Shown: positions 28,309 to 36,246 of the stretch, one piece after another
Numbering within the stretch: the first letter of the stretch is position 1
How the letters are laid out: each line of letters begins with the position of its first letter
Origin: Agromyces sp. NDB4Y10
GTDB lineage: Bacteria > Actinomycetota > Actinomycetes > Actinomycetales > Microbacteriaceae
Assembly (NCBI RefSeq): GCF_001620055.1
Contig: NZ_LQGY01000014.1
Coordinates: 1-64,000 of the forward strand
Direction of reading: 5' to 3'
Length of the DNA: 64,000 nucleotides
The notes under the pieces: generated by a model
What the model saw: the letters and a program-made list of their open reading frames with translations, nothing else
The model's database searches: none
Told to the model about the DNA's origin: nothing
Made by a program: the position numbers and the translations under genes

Positions 28309-29106
28309 TCAGGCCACGAGCCCGTACGCCGTGGCGTTGGCGACGAGGTTGGATGCCGCGTGCACGACGATCGAGGGTGCGGTGCGCCGGGTCGCCATGG
28401 CGAGGGCGCCGAGGACGATTCCGGCGAACAGCGTCGCCGCGGTGAGGGCGACGCCGTTCACGCCCGCGAGGCTCTGGGGGAGGTGGAGCGCGGCGAACGT
28501 CGCGGCGGTGATCAGCACGGCGGCGTTCGTCGCCCGGAAGCTGCGAATCTGGTCGGGGTCCGGTCCGTCGAACCAGCGCTTCAGCGAAGGCTGCAGCATG
28601 CCGCGGAAGACGACCTCCTCGATGAACGGCGCCGCGATGACCGACAGGATGAGGTTCGGAACCCAGATCGCCGGTTCGGGCGTGACGAACACGTTCGAGT
28701 CGAGACCGCCCGGGTCGCCGAACATCAGCAGCGCGAGGTACACCACGACGGGCTGGATGAACCAGATGGCGGCGAATGCGGCGGGGATGCCGAGCAGGTC
28801 GATCCACCGGAAGCTTAGCCCGTAGTCGCGGATGAGGTTGCCGGTGCCCCATCTTCGCGACACGAACACGATCCAGGCCGTGACGAGCACGGGAAGGGCG
28901 AAGACGATCGCCAGCCACACCGGGTAACTCACCCATTCGGCCGGGAGCAGCGACGGCCCGAAGATGCAGAGGGCGAAGATCCCGACCCCGACGAGGGCAT
29001 GAAGAAGACCCCACCGGCGGGTCGACGGGGTCGCGGATGACGGGGCGGTGACGAGGTCTATGCCGCTGACTGTAGCGGACGGCGACGCAGCAAAACACTT
29101 TGGCAC
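28309..29106 (-). CDS. CPBP-family intramembrane metalloprotease
   Basis: 265 residues from the GTG at 29106, the only clear start in the open frame; its first 25 residues look poorly structured, so a shorter form cannot be excluded. About seven membrane segments. CPBP motifs are PFIEEVVFRGML (EExxxR), FAALHLPQ (FxxxH) and VVHAASNLVA (HxxxN). Unrelated in close sequence to the CPBP gene at 11261. The start region overlaps the first operator-like motif of the divergent sugar cluster, so its expression may follow that cluster. Confidence 0.85.
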   Translation of the reverse strand: MPKCFAASPSATVSGIDLVTAPSSATPSTRRWGLLHALVGVGIFALCIFGPSLLPAEWVSYPVWLAIVFALPVLVTAWIVFVSRRWGTGNLIRDYGLSFRWIDLLGIPAAFAAIWFIQPVVVYLALLMFGDPGGLDSNVFVTPEPAIWVPNLILSVIAAPFIEEVVFRGMLQPSLKRWFDGPDPDQIRSFRATNAAVLITAATFAALHLPQSLAGVNGVALTAATLFAGIVLGALAMATRRTAPSIVVHAASNLVANATAYGLVA

Positions 29107-29180
29107 CGCCGGCTTCTTGACGGGCTCGTCCGGCGTGGGCTACCGTCCTGCCAAGACGATTTGGCAAAACGTATTGGCAA
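29090..29180 (+). promoter_or_regulatory. promoter and paired operators of the DFA/fructan cluster
   Basis: Two near-identical 16-bp motifs: GCAAAACACTTTGGCA at 29090-29105 and GCAAAACGTATTGGCA at 29164-29179, 74 bp apart start to start (seven helical turns). The second, extended by TTG and A, is an imperfect palindrome centred on ACGT, the central CG being typical of LacI-family operators. A perfect inverted repeat TGCCAA-N6-TTGGCA lies at 29149-29166. A possible promoter is TTGACG at 29117 and TACCGT at 29141 (18-bp spacer), so one operator is upstream and one downstream. Binding by the LacI protein of this cluster is inferred. Confidence 0.6.
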
Positions 29181-29236
29181 CTCGTCCCAAGAGGGTCTGC
29201 GTTCCTGTCACACATGAATCGAATGGAGTCGAAGTG

Positions 29237-30559
29237 ATGAAGCTTCGCACAGCACGACCGGGGCGGCCCGGTCGCCGCACGCTCATCGCAGCGGCGTCGG
29301 TGAGCGCCGCCGCATTGGTCCTCAGTGGCTGCGGCGTGGGCGGCTCGGGAGAGGCCGCGTCCGACACCGACGAACTGACCGTCGTCGTCGAGGGTGGCGG
29401 CAAGGCCGAACTGCAGCCGATCGCCGATCTGTACAAGGAGGAAACCGGGACCACGGTGACGCTCGTCGAGCTGCCCTACGCGGGCCTGTACGACCGCGTC
29501 TCGTCGGAGCTGCAGGCCGGCCAGCCGTCGTTCGACGTCGCCGCACTCGACGCCATCTGGCTCCCCGCGTTCGCGCCGGCGCTCGCCCCGCTCGACGACC
29601 TGTACACCGACGACGTCGAGTCCGACCTCTTCGGCGGCCTCGTGAGCGAGGCGAAGGTCGACGACAGCTTCGTCGGCATGCCGGTGTGGACGAACTCGGA
29701 GATCCTCTTCTACCGAACCGACCTGTTCGAGGACGCCCAGAACATGGCCGACTTCGAGGCGGAGTACGGCTACGCGCTCGCCGCGCCGACGACCTGGGAG
29801 GAATACCGCGACGTCGCGGAGTTCTTCACCCGCGACACCGACGGCGACGGAACCGTCGACCTCTACGGCACCGACGTGAAGGGCGCCGTCGAGACGGAAT
29901 GGCTCGCGACGGTCTCGCAGGCCGGCGAAGAGACCATGGTGCTGGATGCCGCAACCGGAGAGGTCACGATCGACAGCGCCGCGCACCAGGAGGCCCTCGA
30001 CTTCTACGTCAGCCTGCTGCCCTTCGCCCCGGCCGGGGCAGCCCAGCTGGACTGGGCGGGATCGCAGAACCTCTTCTATCAGGGCAATCTCGCGATGATG
30101 CGCTTCTGGGGGCACGCCTACCGGCAGACCCCGGACGACTCCCCGGTGAAGGACTCCATCGGCGTCGCTCCGATGATCGGCGGACCCGCGGGCGTCGCGG
30201 GCGTGCCGGGAGCCTGGTACCTCTCGGTCCCCGCCTCCGGGGCGAAGCAGGATGCCGCGAAGGAGTTCGTCGCGTTCGCCTACGAGCACAACGCCCTCGC
30301 GGCGGACACGTCGCTCGGCCTGGTCGCCCGGAAGAGCGCGTTCGAGAGCAAGGCGGGCGAGCCCGGTTTCGAGAACTACCCGGCGCTCGTGACCACCCTC
30401 GAGGCGCCGCAGTCGCTCCCGCGCCCCGCGACGCCCGAATGGCAGGAGATCGTCGACTCGGTGCTCGTCCCGCTGATGCAGAAGGCCGTCGAACCGGGCG
30501 CGGACACCGCGCAACTGCTCTCCGAGGCGAAGTCCCAGATCGAAGCGATCGTCGAATAG
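29237..30559 (+). CDS. carbohydrate ABC transporter substrate-binding lipoprotein
   Basis: 440 residues. The signal peptide has twin Arg groups and ends LVLSGC with Cys32 lipidated. The SBP_bac_1 fold follows: LTVVVEGGGKAELQPIADLY, PYAGLYDRVSSELQAGQPSFDVAALD, PVWTNSEILFYRTDLF and APTTWEEYRDVAEFF, the usual order for oligosaccharide-binding proteins. ATG 29237 with AGTGATG context. First gene of the sugar cluster, downstream of the paired operators. Its ligand is probably a difructose anhydride or short fructan, judged from the GH91 and GH32 genes that follow. Confidence 0.93.
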   Translation: MKLRTARPGRPGRRTLIAAASVSAAALVLSGCGVGGSGEAASDTDELTVVVEGGGKAELQPIADLYKEETGTTVTLVELPYAGLYDRVSSELQAGQPSFDVAALDAIWLPAFAPALAPLDDLYTDDVESDLFGGLVSEAKVDDSFVGMPVWTNSEILFYRTDLFEDAQNMADFEAEYGYALAAPTTWEEYRDVAEFFTRDTDGDGTVDLYGTDVKGAVETEWLATVSQAGEETMVLDAATGEVTIDSAAHQEALDFYVSLLPFAPAGAAQLDWAGSQNLFYQGNLAMMRFWGHAYRQTPDDSPVKDSIGVAPMIGGPAGVAGVPGAWYLSVPASGAKQDAAKEFVAFAYEHNALAADTSLGLVARKSAFESKAGEPGFENYPALVTTLEAPQSLPRPATPEWQEIVDSVLVPLMQKAVEPGADTAQLLSEAKSQIEAIVE

Positions 30560-30581
30560 ACGGCCGACCCGGAAGGCAATC

Positions 30582-31580
30582 GTGGAGACACTCGCTCCCC
30601 AGGCCCGGGCGGAGGCGGCTCCGGCCGCCCCCGCCCCGGGCCCCGGCCGCCCGACCCGTCGTCCCGCTCGACCGCGCCGCCACCTCAGCAAGGACCGGGG
30701 TGACCGACGATTCGCGCTCCTGCTGCTGGCACCGGCCGCCCTGTTCCTGACGGCGTTCGTGCTGTGGCCGCTCGTGCGGTTCGTCTACGACAGCTTCTTC
30801 GAGATCTCGCCGTTCGCCGGCGCATCCCGCACGTTCGTCGGCTTCGACAACTACGCGACCGCGTTCGCGTCCGACGCGTTCCAGTCGGCATCGCTACGAA
30901 CCCTCGTCTACACGATCGTCGTGGTGACGGCCGAATTCGTGCTCGGTCTCGCGGTCGCCCTGCTCTTCACGGCGCTGGGGCGTCGCTCGGCAGTCTTCCG
31001 CACGGTCTTCATGTACCCGCTGATGATCGCGCCGGTGGTCGCCGGCCTGCTGTGGCGCTTCCTCCTGATCGACAACTTCGGCATCGTCAACCAGCTGCTC
31101 TTCGAGGCGGGCATCATCTCCAGCCCCGGGCAGATCCAGTGGCTGAGCGACCCGAACATCGCGTTGTTCTCGGTGGCGGTCCCGGACATCTGGCTCACGA
31201 CCTCGTTCGTCACCCTGGTGCTCTTCGCGGGACTGCAGAACATCCCGGGGGACGTGATCGAGGCCGCCCGCATCGACGGAGCCAGGTATCCGCGGATCCT
31301 GTTCAGCATCATCATCCCGCTGCTGCGACCGGTGATCGCCGTCGCGCTGATCGTCCGCGGCATCGACGCGGCGCGCGCCTTCGACATCATCCTCATCCAG
31401 ACGGATGGCGGACCCCAGGGCAGCACGACCACCCTCAGCCTTCTCATCTACCGCACCATGACGCGGTTCGGCGATCCCGGACTCGCGAGCGCCATGGGGA
31501 CGGTCTACCTCCTCGTGATGCTGGCCGTGGCGATCGCCGCGATCATGCTCATCTGGCGACCCGGGAGCAGCGCACGATGA
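30582..31580 (+). CDS. sugar ABC transporter permease (MalF-like)
   Basis: 332 residues from a GTG with GGAAGG upstream. A 40-residue Pro/Ala/Arg-rich N-terminus precedes six membrane segments. The EAA motif is VIEAARIDGARYPRILFSIIIPLLRPV. SLLIYRTMTRFGDPGLASAMG is the usual loop before the last helix. It pairs with the second permease, whose start overlaps its stop (ATGA at 31577). Confidence 0.95.
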   Translation: METLAPQARAEAAPAAPAPGPGRPTRRPARPRRHLSKDRGDRRFALLLLAPAALFLTAFVLWPLVRFVYDSFFEISPFAGASRTFVGFDNYATAFASDAFQSASLRTLVYTIVVVTAEFVLGLAVALLFTALGRRSAVFRTVFMYPLMIAPVVAGLLWRFLLIDNFGIVNQLLFEAGIISSPGQIQWLSDPNIALFSVAVPDIWLTTSFVTLVLFAGLQNIPGDVIEAARIDGARYPRILFSIIIPLLRPVIAVALIVRGIDAARAFDIILIQTDGGPQGSTTTLSLLIYRTMTRFGDPGLASAMGTVYLLVMLAVAIAAIMLIWRPGSSAR

Positions 31581-32413
31581 ACCCACTCGAAACCCGAGGC
31601 AAGAGCCGCATCCTCCTGTGGGTGCTGCTGGCCGTCGCCATCGTCATCTACGGCTTCCCGTTCCTCTACCTCCTGCTGACGTCGTTCAAGACGCCGCTCG
31701 ACGCGATCTCGGTGCCGCCGTCGGTCCTGCCCGAGACGTGGACCCTCGACAACTACGTCGCCGCACTCAGTCGGGGCGGTGTGCCCGCGGCGCTCATCAA
31801 CAGCGTCACCACGGCCGTCGTCTCGACCGTGCTGTCGCTGGTCCTCGCCGTACCCGCCGCCTACGCGATCACGCGCTTCCGCACGCCGAGCGGTCGGGTC
31901 TTCATCGTCGCGGCACTGGTCACGCGGATGGTGCCGACCATCGCCGTCGGCGCGCCGCTGATCGAGCTGATGCGCACCCTCGGGCTCACCGACACGTCGT
32001 TCGGACTCGCACTCGCGCACACCACCATCTCGCTTCCGCTGTCGATCTGGCTGATGGCGAGCTTCTTCGAGGCGGTGCCCGATGAGCTCAGCGAAGCGGC
32101 CGAGGTCGACGGCTGCAGCCGCATCCAGGCCATGGTGCGCGTCGTCCTGCCGGTCGTGTCCGGCGGCTTGGCGGTGACCGCGATCTTCGCCTTCCTCGCA
32201 TCGTGGAACGAGTTCCTCTTCGCCTTGCTGCTCACCTCGGTGCGTGCCCAGACCACGCCCGTGGTCATCGCCAACTTCCAGAGCCAGTTCGGGCTCGACT
32301 GGGGCGGCATGACGGCGCTCGCCGCCATCTACTCGCTGCCCGTCATCCTGCTGACCCTGTTCCTCCAGCGGCACATCGTCGCCGGCCTCACCCTCGGCGC
32401 AGTCAAGGGCTGA
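31577..32413 (+). CDS. sugar ABC transporter permease (MalG-like)
   Basis: 278 residues, six membrane segments. FPFLYLLLTSFKTPLDA near the N-terminus and the EAA motif LSEAAEVDGCSRIQAMVRVVLPVVSGG mark it as the MalG-type partner. Translation is coupled to the upstream permease. No ATP-binding gene lies in the cluster, so it probably uses a shared MsiK-type ATPase encoded elsewhere, as is common in Actinobacteria. Confidence 0.95.
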   Translation: MNPLETRGKSRILLWVLLAVAIVIYGFPFLYLLLTSFKTPLDAISVPPSVLPETWTLDNYVAALSRGGVPAALINSVTTAVVSTVLSLVLAVPAAYAITRFRTPSGRVFIVAALVTRMVPTIAVGAPLIELMRTLGLTDTSFGLALAHTTISLPLSIWLMASFFEAVPDELSEAAEVDGCSRIQAMVRVVLPVVSGGLAVTAIFAFLASWNEFLFALLLTSVRAQTTPVVIANFQSQFGLDWGGMTALAAIYSLPVILLTLFLQRHIVAGLTLGAVKG

Positions 32414-32436
32414 GCCTCCGATCCGAACGGACGACC

Positions 32437-33816
32437 ATGTCGAGCACCACCACGTACGACGTCACCGCCTGGCCCGACGGAGACCCCTTCGACGACATCG
32501 GGGCGGTGATCAACAGCATCATCGCCGACGTGAAGGAGCGCCAGGCGGCGTCGACCACCGAGGACGGAGGGAAGCCCGGGGCGGTCATCACCATTCCGCC
32601 CGGCGACTACCGCCTCCGGACCCAGGTCGTCATCGACCTCAGCTTCCTCAGGATCGAGGGCGCCGGGCACGGCTTCACCTCCTCGAGCATCCGCTTCAAC
32701 GTCCCGCAGGAGGAGTGGCCCGAGCTGCACGAACTGTGGCCGGGCGGCAGTCGCATCATCGTCGACCTCCCGGAACGCCATCTCCGCGAGGAGGCCGACG
32801 GGGCGGCGTTCCGCATCGCCCGCAGCGGCAGTCCCCGCATCAGCTCCGTCGAGCTCTCGGGGTTCTGCATCGACGGCCTGCACTTCACGGGCGAGGGCCC
32901 CGCCGGGAACCCCGAGAACTCGTACGTCAACGGCAAGACCGGCATCTACGTCGCCGATGCGAACGACTCCTTCCGCATCACCGGCATGGGGTTCGTCTAC
33001 CTCGAGAACGCGATCACCGTCTACCACGCGGATGCCCTCTCCATCCACGACAACTTCATCGCCGAATGCGGCAGCTGCATCGAGCTCCGCGGCTGGGGGC
33101 AGGCGTCGAAGATCACCGACAACCTGGTGGGGGCCGGCTTCACGGGCCGATCGATCTACGCCGAGCACCACGGGGGCCTGCTCATCACGGCGAACAACGT
33201 GTTCCCGCGTGGCGCGAGCAGCATCCACCTGCACGGCGTCACGCGGTCAAGCGTGACCAACAACCGGCTGCACTCCTTCTATCCGGGCATGGTGATCCTC
33301 GCCGCGAACAGCTCGGAGAACCTCGTGGGGTCGAACCACTTCCTGCGGGACCAGGAGCCGTGGACGCCGTTCCTGGACGCGGACAACGGCCTCGACGATC
33401 GCTACGGCCTCCTGACGATCAGCGGCGACGATAACTCCGTGATCGGCAACCACTTCTCGGAGATCGTCGAGGCGCACCGCATCCGGCCCGAGGGCGCGAC
33501 GCCCGTGATCATCAAGGTGCTCGAGGGGAGAGGCAACTACATCGCCGCCAACCACGTCGTCGCAAAGGATGTCACCGTGGGCTCGAGCGACTCGTGCTTC
33601 GCCGCACAGGTCGACGCGCTTCTGGCGACCGACGGCGACCTGCCTCTGGAGGTCACGACCGTCTCCGTCGAACCCGGCGCCTCCCGCACGACGATCCTCG
33701 ACTCCGGCACCGAGGCGCAGGTGCAGGCGGACCGCACGGTCAACGCCGTCAGGGCGCTGCCGCCGCTTCCGGCGGCGTCGCCCGATGTCTCGGGCTCGAA
33801 GGTGGTACGAACGTGA
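32437..33816 (+). CDS. GH91 enzyme: difructose anhydride III hydrolase or inulin fructotransferase
   Basis: 459 residues of right-handed beta-helix. It matches the GH91 family along its full length as I remember the Arthrobacter enzymes: YDVTAWPDGDPFDDIGAVIN, PGAVITIPPGDYRL, GSRIIVDLPERH, VNGKTGIYVADA, GRSIYAEHHGGLLIT and HFLRDQEPWTPF. Asp205 and Glu216 stand eleven residues apart, the spacing of the catalytic pair reported for the Bacillus inulin fructotransferase. No signal peptide is present. Inulin fructotransferases that make DFA are secreted, whereas the homologous DFA III hydrolase is intracellular, so hydrolysis of imported DFA III to inulobiose is the better reading. The adjacent importer and GH32 enzyme support this. 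I cannot separate DFA I from DFA III types. Confidence 0.85.
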   Translation: MSSTTTYDVTAWPDGDPFDDIGAVINSIIADVKERQAASTTEDGGKPGAVITIPPGDYRLRTQVVIDLSFLRIEGAGHGFTSSSIRFNVPQEEWPELHELWPGGSRIIVDLPERHLREEADGAAFRIARSGSPRISSVELSGFCIDGLHFTGEGPAGNPENSYVNGKTGIYVADANDSFRITGMGFVYLENAITVYHADALSIHDNFIAECGSCIELRGWGQASKITDNLVGAGFTGRSIYAEHHGGLLITANNVFPRGASSIHLHGVTRSSVTNNRLHSFYPGMVILAANSSENLVGSNHFLRDQEPWTPFLDADNGLDDRYGLLTISGDDNSVIGNHFSEIVEAHRIRPEGATPVIIKVLEGRGNYIAANHVVAKDVTVGSSDSCFAAQVDALLATDGDLPLEVTTVSVEPGASRTTILDSGTEAQVQADRTVNAVRALPPLPAASPDVSGSKVVRT

Positions 33817-33826
33817 GAGGTCGACG

Positions 33827-34888
33827 ATGACAGGGAGCCGGGTGTCCGAGAAGACGAGCGGAATCAGGGACGTCGCCGCGTTGGCCGGCGTTTCGCCGAC
33901 CACGGTGTCGCACGTCCTCAACCAGACGCCGCACACCCGGGTGAGCGAGGAGACCGCGGCGCGCGTCCGTGCTGCGGCCGAGGAGTTGGGATACCGGCCC
34001 AACCGTCTCGCGCGAGGCCTGCGGACACAGGCATCCGACATGATCGGCCTGCTGACCGAGGAGATCGCGACGACCCCCCACGCCGGACGGATCATCCTCG
34101 GCGCCCAGGAGGAAGCCAGCCGCCGCAACCTCACGCTCGCCATCATCAACTCGGAACTGCACCCCGATCCTGAGATGGACGAGTCGCAGATCCAGGCGTT
34201 CCTCGACCGCCAAGCTGACGGGATCATCTACGCCACCGTCTACCACGACGTCATCGAGGCGCCCGAGAACCTCCTCATGCGTCCGGCCGCGCTGATCGGT
34301 GCGCGGGACACCGCCGGGTCGATCCCGGCCGTCCTGCCCGACGAGCGCGGGGGCGCGGCATCCGTCGTCGACATGCTCGTCGCACGGGGACACCGCCGGA
34401 TCGGCTTCGCCGCGAGCGCCGACGACGTGCCGGCCACCCGCGGTCGCCTGCAGGGATACCTCGACGGGATGGCGCGGGCGGGGCTGTCGACCGACGGCCT
34501 GATCGTCGAGGGCGGATCGGACGCGCGCGGTGGCTACCGCGCGACGCTCGCGCTGCTCGAGCACGAGCCCACGGCGGTGTTCTGCTACAACGACCGCATG
34601 GCGATGGGCGCCTACCGCGCCGCCGCCGATCGCGGACTGCAGATCCCGAGCGACCTCTCGGTGGTCGGCTTCGACGACCAGGCACCACTGCCGGAGAGCC
34701 TGTTCCCGGCGCTGACGACGGTCGCACTCCCGCACTACGAGATGGGTGCGTGGGCGGTGGCGGCGCTCGCCGACCTGATCCAGGGAACCCGCGACGGCCA
34801 ACCCCGCGCCGCCGATCCCGAGGTGCTCGAGTGCCCGCTCGTCGAGCGGGACTCCGTCGCGCCGCCGCGCCGCCGAGTCGCGGCCTGA
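33827..34888 (+). CDS. LacI-family transcriptional regulator
   Basis: 353 residues. HTH at about 10-35 (GIRDVAALAGVSPTTVSHVLN), hinge YRPNRLARGLRTQ with the minor-groove Leu region, then the periplasmic-binding-protein-like sensor (MIGLLTEEIATTPHAGRIILGAQEEA ... VVGFDDQAPLPESLFPALTTVALP). ATG 33827 with GAGAGG upstream, 10 nt after the GH91 stop, so it is in the same transcript. It is the expected repressor for the paired operators at 29090-29180, released by the imported sugar or a product. Confidence 0.95.
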   Translation: MTGSRVSEKTSGIRDVAALAGVSPTTVSHVLNQTPHTRVSEETAARVRAAAEELGYRPNRLARGLRTQASDMIGLLTEEIATTPHAGRIILGAQEEASRRNLTLAIINSELHPDPEMDESQIQAFLDRQADGIIYATVYHDVIEAPENLLMRPAALIGARDTAGSIPAVLPDERGGAASVVDMLVARGHRRIGFAASADDVPATRGRLQGYLDGMARAGLSTDGLIVEGGSDARGGYRATLALLEHEPTAVFCYNDRMAMGAYRAAADRGLQIPSDLSVVGFDDQAPLPESLFPALTTVALPHYEMGAWAVAALADLIQGTRDGQPRAADPEVLECPLVERDSVAPPRRRVAA

Positions 34889-34897
34889 GTACTCGGA

Positions 34898-34935
34898 GGG
34901 GTTCGGGCGGTCCAGCAGACCCTCGCCCGGACCCC
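34898..34935 (+). terminator. hairpin terminator after the LacI gene
   Basis: Arms GGGGTTCGGGCG (34898-34909) and CGCCCGGACCCC (34924-34935) pair along 12 positions with one G-T type mismatch; the loop adds a further GGTC/GACC pairing. It is followed by TTCGTTC, a poor U-tract, so termination may be partial. It sits 10 nt after the lacI stop and before the GH32 gene, which would then be read through at a lower level or use its own promoter. Confidence 0.55.
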
Positions 34936-34982
34936 TTCGTTCATCCGTCCCGTCCAGCCCTTCGCCCACCGTGAGGACCCAC

Positions 34983-36245
34983 ATGCGACCCAGCCTGCAT
35001 TTCACCGCCCGACGCGGATGGATCAACGACCCCCACGGCATCACCTACCGAGACGGTCGGTACCACGTCTTCTTCCAGTACGTGCCCGACCGCACCTCGT
35101 GGGCGCCGAACTGCCACTGGGGGCACTCGACCGGACCGGACCTGCTGTCGTTGACGGAGGGACCGGTCGCCATCGCACCCGGTGACGGTGACGACGGCAT
35201 CTGGACGGGGTGCCTCGTCGAGGACGGCGACGACACCGTGATCTTCTACACGGCCACGTCCGTTCCGGACTTCGGCATCGGTCGCATCCGTGCCGCCTAC
35301 CCGTCGGACCCGGAATGGCGGGACTGGCGCAAGGGCGACGTCGTCGTGGAGGCGCCCGCAGAACTCGACCTGATCGCGTTCCGCGACCCGTTCGTCCGCC
35401 GCGAGGGATCCGGCTGGCGCATGTTCGTCGGCGCCGCCCGTCGCGACGGGACCGCGATGGCCCTGTCCTGGACGTCGCCCGACCTGCGCACGTGGTCGTA
35501 CGACGGCGTGGTGCTGTCGCGTTCCTCGGCCGAGCGGGAGCCGGTCTGGATGGGCGCGCTGTGGGAGTGCCCGCAGTTCGTCGAGGTCGACGGGGTCGAG
35601 GTGATGGTCTCGTCGGTGTGGGATGCCGACGTGCTGCACTACGCCGGCTACGCGACGGGCACGTACCGGAACGGCCGCTTCGACGCGGCCGGCTGGGGCA
35701 GGCTGACCTACGGCGACGGATACTACGCGCCATCCCTGTTCTTCGACGCCGAGGGTCGCCCGTGCCTGTCGTTCTGGATCCGAGGCATCGCAGACGAGGA
35801 GGCGGGTTGGGTCGGCGCGCACAGCGTGCCCTTCCGGCTCTCGGCGCGCGGGGGAACGCTCGTGGCGGAACCGCACCCCGACGTCGCGCGACACCGCGGC
35901 GATCGTGCGGACGACGGCCGCGTCGCCGGCCTGGCGGCCGATATCGAGTGGACCGGCTCGACCGGCGACCTCACCGTGACGAGCGGCGGGGAACGCCTCG
36001 TCCAGATCACCCGGACCCGGGATGCCGCCGTGGTGACGATCGGTTCCGAGGAGTGGACGGTGCCCGCCGCGGGCGAACTGCGCCTCATCCTCGACGGGCC
36101 GGTGCTCGAGCTCGCTTCACCGGCCGCGCTCTTCAGCGCGGCACTCAGCCCGGCCGGTGACGACCTGCACGTGCGGGCATCGGCGGGCGCCCTCGAGGTC
36201 TTCGCGCTGACGGGCGACGCTCGGGTTCCCGGCGTCCCCGGCTGA
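34983..36245 (+). CDS. GH32 beta-fructofuranosidase-type glycoside hydrolase
   Basis: 420 residues, no signal peptide. The GH32 catalytic residues are visible: nucleophile Asp16 in WINDPHG (His replaces the usual Asn), transition-state Asp135 in FRDPF and acid/base Glu195 in WECPQF. The five-bladed propeller ends near residue 310, and a short beta-sandwich fills the rest, making the protein slightly shorter than most invertases. ATG 34983 has GAGGA 7 nt upstream. In this cluster it would split inulobiose or fructo-oligosaccharides to fructose in the cytoplasm. A DFA-directed role is possible. Confidence 0.92.
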   Translation: MRPSLHFTARRGWINDPHGITYRDGRYHVFFQYVPDRTSWAPNCHWGHSTGPDLLSLTEGPVAIAPGDGDDGIWTGCLVEDGDDTVIFYTATSVPDFGIGRIRAAYPSDPEWRDWRKGDVVVEAPAELDLIAFRDPFVRREGSGWRMFVGAARRDGTAMALSWTSPDLRTWSYDGVVLSRSSAEREPVWMGALWECPQFVEVDGVEVMVSSVWDADVLHYAGYATGTYRNGRFDAAGWGRLTYGDGYYAPSLFFDAEGRPCLSFWIRGIADEEAGWVGAHSVPFRLSARGGTLVAEPHPDVARHRGDRADDGRVAGLAADIEWTGSTGDLTVTSGGERLVQITRTRDAAVVTIGSEEWTVPAAGELRLILDGPVLELASPAALFSAALSPAGDDLHVRASAGALEVFALTGDARVPGVPG

Positions 36246-36246
36246 C

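Noticed and set aside
28097-30691. 864-codon minus-strand frame spanning the CPBP gene and sugar-binding lipoprotein
   Set aside because: It is a composite shadow of two real genes; no motif, and the binding protein on the other strand is intact.
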